Source of the DNA: a virus
IMG/VR virus record: IMGVR_UViG_3300048929_000777
Span: 1 to 42,508 of that record
Strand: one strand, 5' to 3'
Length of the DNA stretch: 42,508 bases
Shown here: positions 1-5,713 of the stretch, one piece after another
Position numbering within the stretch: position 1 is the first letter of the stretch
Layout of the letters: each line of letters opens with the position of its first letter
Made by a program: the position numbers and the translations under genes
Notes under the pieces: model-generated
What the model was told of the DNA's origin: nothing
The model's input: only the letters and a program-made list of their open reading frames with translations
Database searches by the model: none

Positions 1-216
1 TTAGGCCGGTGGCTGTTCCGGTGCCTCTTCGGAAACTGGTCCTTCGTCCACCTCATACGCCTCAATGAGGTCCTCCGGCGACTCCGGATCGCCCCATGAT
101 TTCCAGATGGCTCGTCGAGCCACAACTCTTTCCGCTTCGCCGAAGGCCTTCTCGTAAGTTGAGTAGATGCCCGAGATTCCGTCGTCCTCGCCGGAATATG
201 TGATGCACACCCTCAT
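1..216 (-). CDS. Hypothetical small acidic protein (71 aa)
   Basis: I do not recognise this protein. Its start codon overlaps the integrase stop (ATGA), so it is the last gene of the leftward int operon. The N-terminal half alternates hydrophobic and charged residues. The last third is rich in Glu and Pro and probably disordered. The stop codon is the first base of the window. It may be a phage passenger gene at the attachment-site end. No DNA-binding or membrane motif is visible. Confidence 0.6.
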   Translation of the reverse strand: MRVCITYSGEDDGISGIYSTYEKAFGEAERVVARRAIWKSWGDPESPEDLIEAYEVDEGPVSEEAPEQPPA

Positions 217-1259
217 CCTGCAATCCTCTCGATCTCCGAATTATTATGCCCCGGAGCAAGGTGTGAATACCGCATCGTCATGGTGATGTGTTTGTGGCCC
301 ATCCACTTCTGGACTGTGGGAAGGTCGACCCCGGCCATGACGAGCCAACTGCAGAACGTGTGGCGCAGCGTGTGCCAGGTGACGCCCTTCACCTTGGCGT
401 CAGTCAGCACGTTCTCGAACCATTTGCGCTGCGCGAGGTGGACGGTCACCTGCTCGGCACCCTTCGCCTTTCTTTTGAGCGGGAAGACCCGGCCCTCGGC
501 GTTGAGTGGCTGAATGGCGCGCAGAGCGTCCCGCACGACCTTGTTCATGGGGATGTCGCGCTGAGAGCCGTTCTTCGTCTTCAGTAGGTGAATCTCGCCG
601 CGGTGCCAGTCTACTTGCTGCCACTCCAACGTGAACTGCTCCGTGAGTCGCATGCCGGTGTTCACAGCAACCAGGAAGCGCGGTAGGCGGCTCGGGCAGC
701 GCGCCGTGATGGCAGCGACGACCCGATCGTACTCCGCGCGTGTCAGGAAGCGGTAGCGCCCCCCTGGTACCTTCTTGGCGCGCATCAGGCGGGCGACATT
801 CCTGTCGGTCAGCCCGCGGATCATCGCTTCGCGGTATCCCGCCGAGAAAAACGAGCGGTACTTGTTGAAGGTGGCGGGCTCTACGCCGCGCTCCGCGATC
901 CACTCGAACAGGACATCGCGGGTGACGCGCTCCAGCGCCATGCTGCCCAGCGCTGGGCGCGCCAGTTCGGCTTTGATTTTGAAGTTGCGGATGAGTGACG
1001 GAGTGCCGTGCTCCTCGGCGTACTTCACCGCCAAGTCTAGGAGATCACCAAACGACACCTTCTTCCGGTTCAGTTCGGGCAGCTTCTTGCCCGCCAGCGC
1101 CTCCGCCCTGCGCTTGTCGCGCAGTTTGATGGCATTTCCTTTGCTGCCGACCTTCTCGCGGTGCCTGCGGCCTTCTGCGTCGTGGTAATTAATCCACCAT
1201 TCGCCGCTGCCTTTGACCCGCTCAAAGACGCCGCGATGCTTTACTTCCGGCTTCGCCAT
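213..1259 (-). CDS. int: Tyrosine recombinase / phage integrase
   Basis: This is a site-specific recombinase that would integrate and excise the phage genome. Its 348 aa match phage integrases of the lambda/XerC fold. An N-terminal arm-type region and a SAM-like core-binding domain (about residues 65-165) precede the catalytic domain. Catalytic residues are visible: Arg in TGMRLTE (about 203), Lys in the TKNGSQRD hairpin, His-x-x-Arg in HTLRHTF (about 296-299), His in GHKH (about 322) and the nucleophile Tyr in MRYSHL (about 331). It starts at ATG 1259 behind a GGCGGGAAACC ribosome site and lies just downstream of the excisionase gene. Its place at the window edge suggests attL or attR is just outside. 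Confidence 0.97.
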   Translation of the reverse strand: MAKPEVKHRGVFERVKGSGEWWINYHDAEGRRHREKVGSKGNAIKLRDKRRAEALAGKKLPELNRKKVSFGDLLDLAVKYAEEHGTPSLIRNFKIKAELARPALGSMALERVTRDVLFEWIAERGVEPATFNKYRSFFSAGYREAMIRGLTDRNVARLMRAKKVPGGRYRFLTRAEYDRVVAAITARCPSRLPRFLVAVNTGMRLTEQFTLEWQQVDWHRGEIHLLKTKNGSQRDIPMNKVVRDALRAIQPLNAEGRVFPLKRKAKGAEQVTVHLAQRKWFENVLTDAKVKGVTWHTLRHTFCSWLVMAGVDLPTVQKWMGHKHITMTMRYSHLAPGHNNSEIERIAG

Positions 1260-1269
1260 GGTTTCCCGC

Positions 1270-1461
1270 CTACAGCTCGTAGGTGTTGCACCGGGCGATC
1301 CGCTGGATCTCGGTGGCCGGAATCATCACCTTGCGCCCAAGACGGCGCGTGGCGAGCTTCTTGGACGCCAGCAGGGTATCCAGGGAGCGGATGGAGATGC
1401 TGAGGGCGAAAGCGGCGTCCTTCCGTGAGTACAGGACCTTTTCAATGACTTGTGTCGACAT
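1270..1461 (-). CDS. xis: Excisionase-like HTH protein
   Basis: A 63-aa MerR/excisionase-type winged helix-turn-helix. The pattern is SRKDAAFALSISIRSLDTLL (recognition helix), then a short wing (LGRKVMIPATEIQRI). This is the layout of phage Xis or AlpA-like directionality factors, which bend DNA at the attachment site. It is the gene directly before int, in the same operon, with a good GAGGAAGCT-ATG ribosome site. It could alternatively act as a small transcription factor for the operon, but its place next to int favours excisionase. Confidence 0.85.
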   Translation of the reverse strand: MSTQVIEKVLYSRKDAAFALSISIRSLDTLLASKKLATRRLGRKVMIPATEIQRIARCNTYEL

Positions 1462-1488
1462 AGCTTCCTCGTGAAGTTGGGCGGTAGA

Positions 1489-2211
1489 TCAGTAGGCCAA
1501 TGAGCGGCCCGGAGCTTGATTCATGGCCTCGCGAGCCATGTTGCCGTCGTGGACGATCTCGTCGGCGTCGGTATCATCGCTGCCCAGCATGTTCCGCAGC
1601 GTCTCCTTCAGCCAGTTCTGGTCGATACGGCGAAGGTCAAGCACGTCGAGGTGGCGACGGAGGAATCGTTCGATACCGGGATGTGTGTACATGCCGGTGG
1701 CGTCGGGAACGAGCCAGCCAAGACTGCGCCAGCGCTCGATCGTGTCCGGCGATGCGTGCAGTAGGCGAGCCACTTCGCTGCGTTTAAATCCGGCCCAAAC
1801 CTTCAGGTGGACCTTGATGACATTGGCGCGGCTACGAACTGCATGCGGGGTCCTGTTGAGGTGCTTCGCCATGGTGTTTGCGCCGCACAGTCCAGCGTGA
1901 GCGCGAATGTAGTCGTCGTCGGCTTTGGACCAGGCCCGGCGCGGGTGGGAAATACCCATCTTCTGCGCTTCGTAGCGGAGCGATGGTCGCGTCACGCCGA
2001 ACTTCGCAGCCATATTCCTCAATGCATCACGCAGGCCGTCGCGAGTGAGATCGGCGGCATATGTGTCGCGCAACTCCTGCAGCATCGCCGGGGTGTACTT
2101 GTTCCGGCGGAATTTCTGCATGGTGCACTCGGGACACTTGCCGGTCTTCGGAAACGCTTGGTCCGAACCGCAAGCACAGATGCCGGGGCGATTCACGATA
2201 CCTCTGGCCAT
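1489..2211 (-). CDS. Zinc-ribbon plus HTH DNA-binding protein
   Basis: A 240-aa protein with no name I can give. Residues 12-30 hold CACG...CPEC, a likely zinc ribbon. The middle has AWSKADDDYIRAHAGLCG, a SANT/Myb- or SinR-like helical repeat, then GFKRSEVARLLHASPDTIERW (about 140-160), a MerR/HTH-17-type motif. The C-terminus is acidic. It lies upstream of xis and int in one leftward operon, with a strong AGAGGTGG site ahead of ATG 2211 that overlaps the stop of the preceding micro-ORF. A role in regulating excision or early genes is an inference from domains and place only. Confidence 0.8.
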   Translation of the reverse strand: MARGIVNRPGICACGSDQAFPKTGKCPECTMQKFRRNKYTPAMLQELRDTYAADLTRDGLRDALRNMAAKFGVTRPSLRYEAQKMGISHPRRAWSKADDDYIRAHAGLCGANTMAKHLNRTPHAVRSRANVIKVHLKVWAGFKRSEVARLLHASPDTIERWRSLGWLVPDATGMYTHPGIERFLRRHLDVLDLRRIDQNWLKETLRNMLGSDDTDADEIVHDGNMAREAMNQAPGRSLAY

Positions 2212-2220
2212 TGGCCACCT

Positions 2221-2343
2221 CTAGCCGCTACGCGCGGCAATCATGCACTGGTTTTCGTATTGCAGGGGCGACGTGCTGGCCTGGTGTTGCTTCAGGTGCT
2301 CCGGCGCAGGGTTTTGCTGCAGGCAGTACGGGCAAAGACTCAC
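2221..2343 (-). CDS. Cys-pair micro-protein (40 aa)
   Basis: A GTG-start ORF that begins VSLCPYCLQQNPAPEHL and ends MIAARSG. The CPYC pair suggests metal binding or a redox site, but only one pair plus one further Cys is present. Its GTG overlaps the TGA stop of the 30-aa ORF upstream (GTGA), the coupling used throughout this genome. It is followed at once by the ribosome site of the zinc-ribbon/HTH gene. It is too short to be confident from coding statistics; order, spacing and overlap are the support. Confidence 0.45.
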   Translation of the reverse strand: MSLCPYCLQQNPAPEHLKQHQASTSPLQYENQCMIAARSG

Positions 2344-2432
2344 AGGATGGCAGTGGGCTTTGTGGCGACGTGCAAAATCATGACCAGGAAGGAAACCAAC
2401 AACAGGTCTACGGCAATCATTGGGAAGAACAT
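2340..2432 (-). CDS. Single-pass membrane micro-protein (30 aa)
   Basis: ATG 2432 is preceded by AAGAGG at five bases, a good ribosome site. The peptide is almost entirely hydrophobic (MFFPMIAVDLLLVSFLVMIL, then HVATKPTAIL), so it is one membrane helix with a short charged tail. It is the first ORF after the presumed leftward promoter and is coupled by GTGA to the next micro-ORF. Superinfection exclusion or a toxin-like membrane peptide would fit its place in the immunity region, but this is conjecture. Confidence 0.5.
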   Translation of the reverse strand: MFFPMIAVDLLLVSFLVMILHVATKPTAIL

Positions 2433-2467
2433 CAGGGCCTCTTTCGTGTGCGTTGTGCACATACAAC

Positions 2468-2520
2468 TGTGATGTGAAATAAGCATCACACGTTGTAGAT
2501 GCAATGTCAACTCTACATCG
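2468..2520. promoter_or_regulatory. Immunity operator and leftward promoter region
   Basis: Between the divergent leftward operon and the repressor gene lies a perfect inverted repeat TGTGATG-N9-CATCACA (2468-2474 / 2484-2490). Next to it is a second one, TGTAGA-N12-TCTACA, around 2494-2517. On the minus strand TTGACA (2505-2510) is a consensus -35 box, with a weak GATGCT at -10 after 17 bases, giving a start near 2475. The inverted repeats overlap this promoter, as expected for repressor operators. Part of the sequence (CATCACACGTTG, 2484-2495) recurs in the other early control region at 4973-4984. Confidence 0.55.
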
Positions 2521-3185
2521 CACGCGATGATTATTTCTTTTCAACTGATCTGGTGGAACGGATCGGTGAACGAATCGCAAAACTTCGCGGGAAGCTCAGC
2601 CAGCGCCAACTTGCTGTAAAGGCGGGAATTGAGCAGGCTACACTCTCACGCATTGAGCGCGGAGAGATGGATCTCGTATCGCCGCATGTGGCGCGCTTGG
2701 CCAAAGCTCTAGCCATTAGCCCAGAGGAACTACTGCACGAACGCTCGAACGTAGAGCCGGTGCGTCTGAATGGGCGACTTGTTCCAGTGCTGGACTTTAT
2801 CCAGGCCGGAACATTTGCCGGCGTCGCGCCCTACTTCCGAGATGAAGAGATGACCGACTTTATCCCCACGATGGGCGGTCATTCCGAAGACACCTTCGCC
2901 CTGCGGATACGCGGGGAATCAATGACGCCAGACTTCCGTGAGGGCGACATTGTCGTTATTGACCCCGAAATCGCTCCGCAACCTGAAGATTTTGTTGTAG
3001 GTAAGGACCAGGGAGGGGAAGCGACGTTTAAGCGCTACCACCGCCGCGGCGTCGATCCGGCCACCGGAAATATCCGCTTCGACCTGGTGCCGCTGAATTC
3101 AGCGTACGAAACGCTGCACTCAACTGAGCAGCATATTGAGATCGTTGGAACGATGGTGGAGCATCACCGGTATAGGCGTCGCTAA
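2499..3185 (+). CDS. LexA/CI-type self-cleaving phage repressor
   Basis: Domain order is an N-terminal XRE helix-turn-helix (SQRQLAVKAGIEQATLSRIE, about residues 34-53) and a C-terminal peptidase S24 domain. Visible catalytic features are the Ala-Gly cleavage bond in IQAGTF (106-107), Ser144 in RGESM and Lys178 in ATFKRY. This is the scaffold of lambda CI and LexA, so prophage induction through RecA-stimulated self-cleavage is expected. ATG 2499 lies within the operator region and has no ribosome site. GTG 2553 would start the protein at VERIGERIAKLR, a more typical N-terminus, so the true start is open. It is transcribed towards the terminators at 3662-3728. Confidence 0.93.
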   Translation: MQCQLYIARDDYFFSTDLVERIGERIAKLRGKLSQRQLAVKAGIEQATLSRIERGEMDLVSPHVARLAKALAISPEELLHERSNVEPVRLNGRLVPVLDFIQAGTFAGVAPYFRDEEMTDFIPTMGGHSEDTFALRIRGESMTPDFREGDIVVIDPEIAPQPEDFVVGKDQGGEATFKRYHRRGVDPATGNIRFDLVPLNSAYETLHSTEQHIEIVGTMVEHHRYRRR

Positions 3186-3186
3186 T

Positions 3187-3623
3187 GATGCTGCAATTGA
3201 TTGCACGAAAACTTGTCTTAAAACATGGCGTTATTTTGGTGTCACGTTTTTGTGTTCACTCTTTCGACTGAATTTTCTTGCTAAGTTAGAAGAGTTGTTG
3301 CATCTTACTGGTGTAACAGGTTCACGCTTTAAGAGCGTGCTAAAAGAGAAAGGCCGCCAAAACTGGCGACCATCCTCAACTGCAAGTGGCATTGCAGGGT
3401 TACTTTGCGCGTTTAGGTTTAGCCCTGAAAACAAACACACTCGTTGGATGCCGAAGCACCTTACCGTTACGGAGTCTGATCGTCTTCGTGAACACGAGCT
3501 CGCCGTCCTCGGGGAGCTGACTCTTTCCAAATCCACCCATGTATAACTCCATGGCTTAGGTTAGGTTGAACGCCAAGCAGTCTTGCCGGACTACATAGGC
3601 GTAAATAAGGTGTACTTCCAAGA
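3187..3623 (+). other. Low-GC stretch without a convincing gene
   Basis: This stretch after the repressor is clearly richer in A and T than its surroundings. A plus frame stays open to a TAA at 3544-3546, but it has no ATG before the codon in WMPKHLTV, has no ribosome site and runs into the repressor out of frame. The part from about 3280 (KLEELLHLTG to LGELTLSKSTHV) has a protein-like composition, so a decayed gene or a gene starting at TTG is possible. A minus frame (3231-3536) is rich in Ser and Arg and looks like a shadow. Compositional difference suggests a passenger insertion or remnant. Confidence 0.3.
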
Positions 3624-3652
3624 TTGACGGAACCGTTAATTCCCTCTATTCT
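3624..3652 (+). promoter_or_regulatory. Sigma70-like promoter
   Basis: TTGACG (3624-3629), a 17-base spacer and TATTCT (3647-3652) form a good promoter match on the plus strand, with a start near 3659. No ORF follows before the terminator at 3694-3728. It therefore seems to drive only a short structured transcript. Confidence 0.55.
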
Positions 3653-3658
3653 TTGAAA

Positions 3659-3728
3659 AGTAGCGACTTTGCCGAGTCGCTTTAGCTTTGATTGGGTCGC
3701 CTGGATAACTACAGGCGGCCCTTTCGTT
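3659..3728 (+). ncRNA. Candidate small RNA of about 70 nt
   Basis: A predicted transcript from the promoter at 3624-3652 would fold into two stem-loops: AGCGACT/AGTCGCT (3662-3681) and GGGTCGCCTG/CAGGCGGCCC (3694-3721, one G-U pair), then a U-rich end. It holds no start codon with a ribosome site. It lies between the repressor and an oppositely oriented operon, where phage antisense or immunity RNAs are often found. An alternative reading is that both hairpins are tandem terminators of the repressor message and the promoter match is fortuitous. Confidence 0.4.
3694..3728 (+). terminator. Rho-independent terminator
   Basis: A 10-bp stem (3694-3703 with 3712-3721, one G-U pair) and an 8-base loop are followed by TTTCGTTT. 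It ends the repressor message and/or the candidate small RNA. Confidence 0.75.
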
Positions 3729-3931
3729 TGCATTCACCTTCAATCAGCGTACCCGCGGGTGCCGTGAATTTGCAAGCACAAGATGCAGGGACGCAATCGC
3801 GTGCAAATGCTCGACTTGTGGTTCGAAAATGGTTGCTTTGCAGCGAAATCTAAGCAAAAGGCCAGAAAATTGCTCAATGTGTGGAAAAGTTGCCCGATCG
3901 GGGGCTGTGGAATACGGGGGCCTCAACCCGC
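3729..3931. other. Intergenic stretch, nothing recognised
   Basis: About 200 bases between two terminators. Only a shadow minus frame is open. I see no promoter, repeat, tRNA or plausible gene in it. Confidence 0.5.
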
Positions 3932-3962
3932 AAAAAAATAGTGCCCACCTCATAGAGGTGGG
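3932..3962 (-). terminator. Rho-independent terminator of the BRCT operon
   Basis: On the minus strand GCCCACCT, a four-base loop and AGGTGGGC are followed by ACTATTTTTTT. This is a textbook intrinsic terminator, 14 bases past the stop of the BRCT gene. It and the plus-strand terminator at 3694-3728 insulate two converging transcripts. Confidence 0.9.
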
Positions 3963-3975
3963 CGTTGTGGTTTAG

Positions 3976-4485
3976 CTATTCGACCATCTCTTCAGGTCGA
4001 ACAAGGAATTTGATCCTGTCACGTCTCCATGTTTTGAATGTCGGACCATCGTATCCGCCTACCCATCGGGTGTCAGGATCGTGTACAGAATGTCCTAGAC
4101 CTGTGATCAGAATGCTTCGTATTGACTGATTCCCGCGGGCATCCTCGTACCCCAAGACCCATACTTGCGGGTCCGGATCTACGGAGTCCCATGCAATCTC
4201 CGGAAAGTTGTTAGCGTAATGGGTCGGTTTTTGCGGAAGTTCCGTATCTGGAAAGACTGAATCGGATAGATACTGCAGGAGCTCCAGCTCAGAAATGACG
4301 GCTGTTCCCAATCGTGCCGCTTTTTTGGCTTTCTTTGAGTCCGCTTTGGCGCAAACCAGGTAGTGGGTATCGAATGTTACAGAGTCGACGTAGGTAGCGT
4401 TTTGTGTGGAATTAATGAGCTGGGCGACCGCCTTCCGTGGCTGAGACAATGGCCCTGTGATGGCGACGCGTATCTTATCGCTCAT
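3976..4485 (-). CDS. BRCT domain protein with WYL-like C-terminus
   Basis: Residues 5-75 read as a BRCT domain of the bacterial NAD-ligase type: AITGPLSQPRKAVAQLI, then THYLVCAKADSKKAKKA, then the LGTAVISELELLQYL end. The C-terminal part (about 105-165) has YEDARGNQSIRSILITG and TFKTWRRDRIKFLV, which resembles the WYL/WCX ligand-sensing fold (Y.D..G..S.R.I, then R.fR.dRI). BRCT modules bind DNA ends, nicks or phosphoproteins; WYL domains sense ligands or nucleic acids in defence and damage regulators. The pair would suit a DNA-state sensor, but function is inferred. Its start overlaps the stop of the upstream exported-protein gene (ATGA), so both are co-translated. It sits between the immunity gene and the early operon, a common accessory-gene position. 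Confidence 0.75.
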   Translation of the reverse strand: MSDKIRVAITGPLSQPRKAVAQLINSTQNATYVDSVTFDTHYLVCAKADSKKAKKAARLGTAVISELELLQYLSDSVFPDTELPQKPTHYANNFPEIAWDSVDPDPQVWVLGYEDARGNQSIRSILITGLGHSVHDPDTRWVGGYDGPTFKTWRRDRIKFLVRPEEMVE

Positions 4486-4904
4486 CGCATCTCCGGCGAA
4501 TTGATGGCTTTGGCGAGACGCTTGCTGCAGTCTTCGGCGACGCTGCGATAGCCGTTATACGCGCGCCCCTTCGTTGAAGAGCAGGAAAAAATCTGCTTAC
4601 CGTCTTTCCCTGAAAGGATGAGCATTGCGTGCGCTGATGCTTGGGGAAACATAGAGATTCCACGCCCAATGTGGTTCTCGGCGTCTAAAACCCCGCTCAA
4701 CACATATTCCGCTTCCGCCCTGTCTTGCACCTGAACAAGGGGAACACCCTTCTTCCGTATGGCTGCTGCCACCTCATCATGAAAGGGCGATCCGTCGGAT
4801 TCAATAAAGACAGCGGCACCACGCTTTATGTTCTGGCCGATGGAATGAGTGGGAAAGGCCGCTAAAGCGATCCCAAGAAGGCCCAAAAGAAGCTGTTTGC
4901 ACAT
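4482..4904 (-). CDS. Sec-exported hypothetical protein (140 aa)
   Basis: The first 23 residues are a signal peptide: MCKQ, the hydrophobic run LLLGLLGIALAAF, then cleavage after THSIG or nearby. The mature part has an alternating alpha/beta look (AAVFIESDG, DEVAAAIRKKGVPLVQV, AEAEYVLSGVL) and a conserved-looking end (RSVAEDCSKRLAKAI). I do not know the family; the pattern resembles small periplasmic proteins of unknown function. It is first in a two-gene minus-strand operon with the BRCT protein, divergent from the early rightward genes. As an exported prophage product it may alter the host envelope, but that is inference. Confidence 0.7.
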   Translation of the reverse strand: MCKQLLLGLLGIALAAFPTHSIGQNIKRGAAVFIESDGSPFHDEVAAAIRKKGVPLVQVQDRAEAEYVLSGVLDAENHIGRGISMFPQASAHAMLILSGKDGKQIFSCSSTKGRAYNGYRSVAEDCSKRLAKAINSPEMR

Positions 4905-4942
4905 GGGGCCAAGAATATTTCTCTAAAGGTCAAAAAATGATG

Positions 4943-5002
4943 TTGACTCGTCATCGTCTCATGTGAGATTGTCATCACACGCTGACGACAAATTGTCATA
5001 AC
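4943..5002 (+). promoter_or_regulatory. Early rightward control region with repeats
   Basis: The divergent gap holds TTGACT (4943-4948) as a possible -35 box, with only a weak -10 after it. It also holds TGTGA-N8-TCACA (4962-4979), the direct repeats ATTGTCAT (4968-4975 and 4992-4999) and an 11-base palindrome GACAAATTGTC (4987-4997). CATCACACGCTG (4973-4984) matches the immunity operator at 2484-2495 in 11 of 12 bases. This looks like the counterpart of lambda oR, controlling the genes from 5012 onward. Confidence 0.5.
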
Positions 5003-5011
5003 GAGGCAACC

Positions 5012-5302
5012 ATGTCCCATTCCCGAACATCCGCATCAACCATTTCTCCGGACCGCGCCCGCGTATCCACGCTGGGCGGCATCTGGACGAGCCGCCACAA
5101 GCAATCCACTCCAACCTACACGCCCGTCGAAGCTGCTCGGCTCCGCATGGACCGCCTGCAGGTGGAATCCAGCGAGCCGGATCGCGGTAGCCCACGCTAC
5201 CTGGCCGTAATCCTTCTGGCCGGAGGCGTGGTCGACTACCTGCTCTTCCGGGTGGCTGTCCATGTGTGGCATCACTTCGTGACCGGAATCGGAGGCCGCT
5301 AG
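5012..5302 (+). CDS. Hypothetical protein with one membrane helix (96 aa)
   Basis: First gene of the rightward early operon, behind GAGG at five to six bases. The first 60 residues are polar, rich in Ser, Thr and Arg, with no recognised domain. Residues about 63-85 (YLAVILLAGGVVDYLLFRV) form one likely membrane helix followed by a His-rich end. Its stop TAG shares its last base with the GTG of the next gene. Function unknown; early small membrane proteins in temperate phages often act on the host or exclude other phages. Confidence 0.6.
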   Translation: MSHSRTSASTISPDRARVSTLGGIWTSRHKQSTPTYTPVEAARLRMDRLQVESSEPDRGSPRYLAVILLAGGVVDYLLFRVAVHVWHHFVTGIGGR

Positions 5303-5685
5303 TGGCAAAGGCGATCTTCGTTTTCGGTAGCAACCTGGACGGAATGCACGAAGGCGGCGCTGCTCGTTTCGCTGCACAGCGCCATGGTGCCGCACTTGGC
5401 GTAGGCGAGGGAATCACGGAAAGCAGCTATGCGCTGCCGACAGTGGGCCACATGTTCTCGCGCATGCCTATGGAGCAAGTCGAAGCCGCAGTTGCGCGGT
5501 TTCTGTCCTTCGCGGCAGGTAATCCGGAGATGGAATTCCAGGTGACGCGCGTGGGCTGTGGCATTGCAGGATTCGCAGACGCAGAGATCGCCGCTCTTTT
5601 CACCGATGCACCCACCAACTGCTCCTTCGATTCGGCCTGGTCCCCCTACCTGCCGACAACCACCCGCTACTGGGGAACCTTTTAG
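5302..5685 (+). CDS. A1S_2505-like phage non-structural protein
   Basis: GTG 5302 shares one base with the preceding stop and gives 127 aa starting VAKAIFVFGSNLDGMHEGGAA. The FGSNL-x-G-x-H-x-GGAA start, the middle SYALPTVGHMFSRM and the VTRVGCGIAGF segment match what I recall of the A1S_2505 family, found in many phages and prophages and of unknown function. The glycine-rich nucleotide-binding look of the first 40 residues and the GCGIAG segment recall macro-domain folds, so a nucleotide-derivative ligand is possible, but this is inference. It belongs to the early operon. Confidence 0.7.
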   Translation: MAKAIFVFGSNLDGMHEGGAARFAAQRHGAALGVGEGITESSYALPTVGHMFSRMPMEQVEAAVARFLSFAAGNPEMEFQVTRVGCGIAGFADAEIAALFTDAPTNCSFDSAWSPYLPTTTRYWGTF

Positions 5686-5713
5686 CCGCGGGTGAACCCC
5701 GCAGAGGATAGCT

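Noticed and set aside
400-903. Second minus-strand frame inside the integrase gene
   Set aside because: Arg/Ala/Gly-rich shadow frame of a well-supported integrase.
3231-3536. Minus-strand 101-aa ORF in the low-GC stretch
   Set aside because: Ser/Arg-rich with no domain pattern; probably the antisense of an old plus-strand remnant.
4962-4979. TGTGA..TCACA as a CRP site
   Set aside because: The spacer is eight bases, not six, and the same half-sites occur in the phage immunity operator, so a phage repressor site is more likely.
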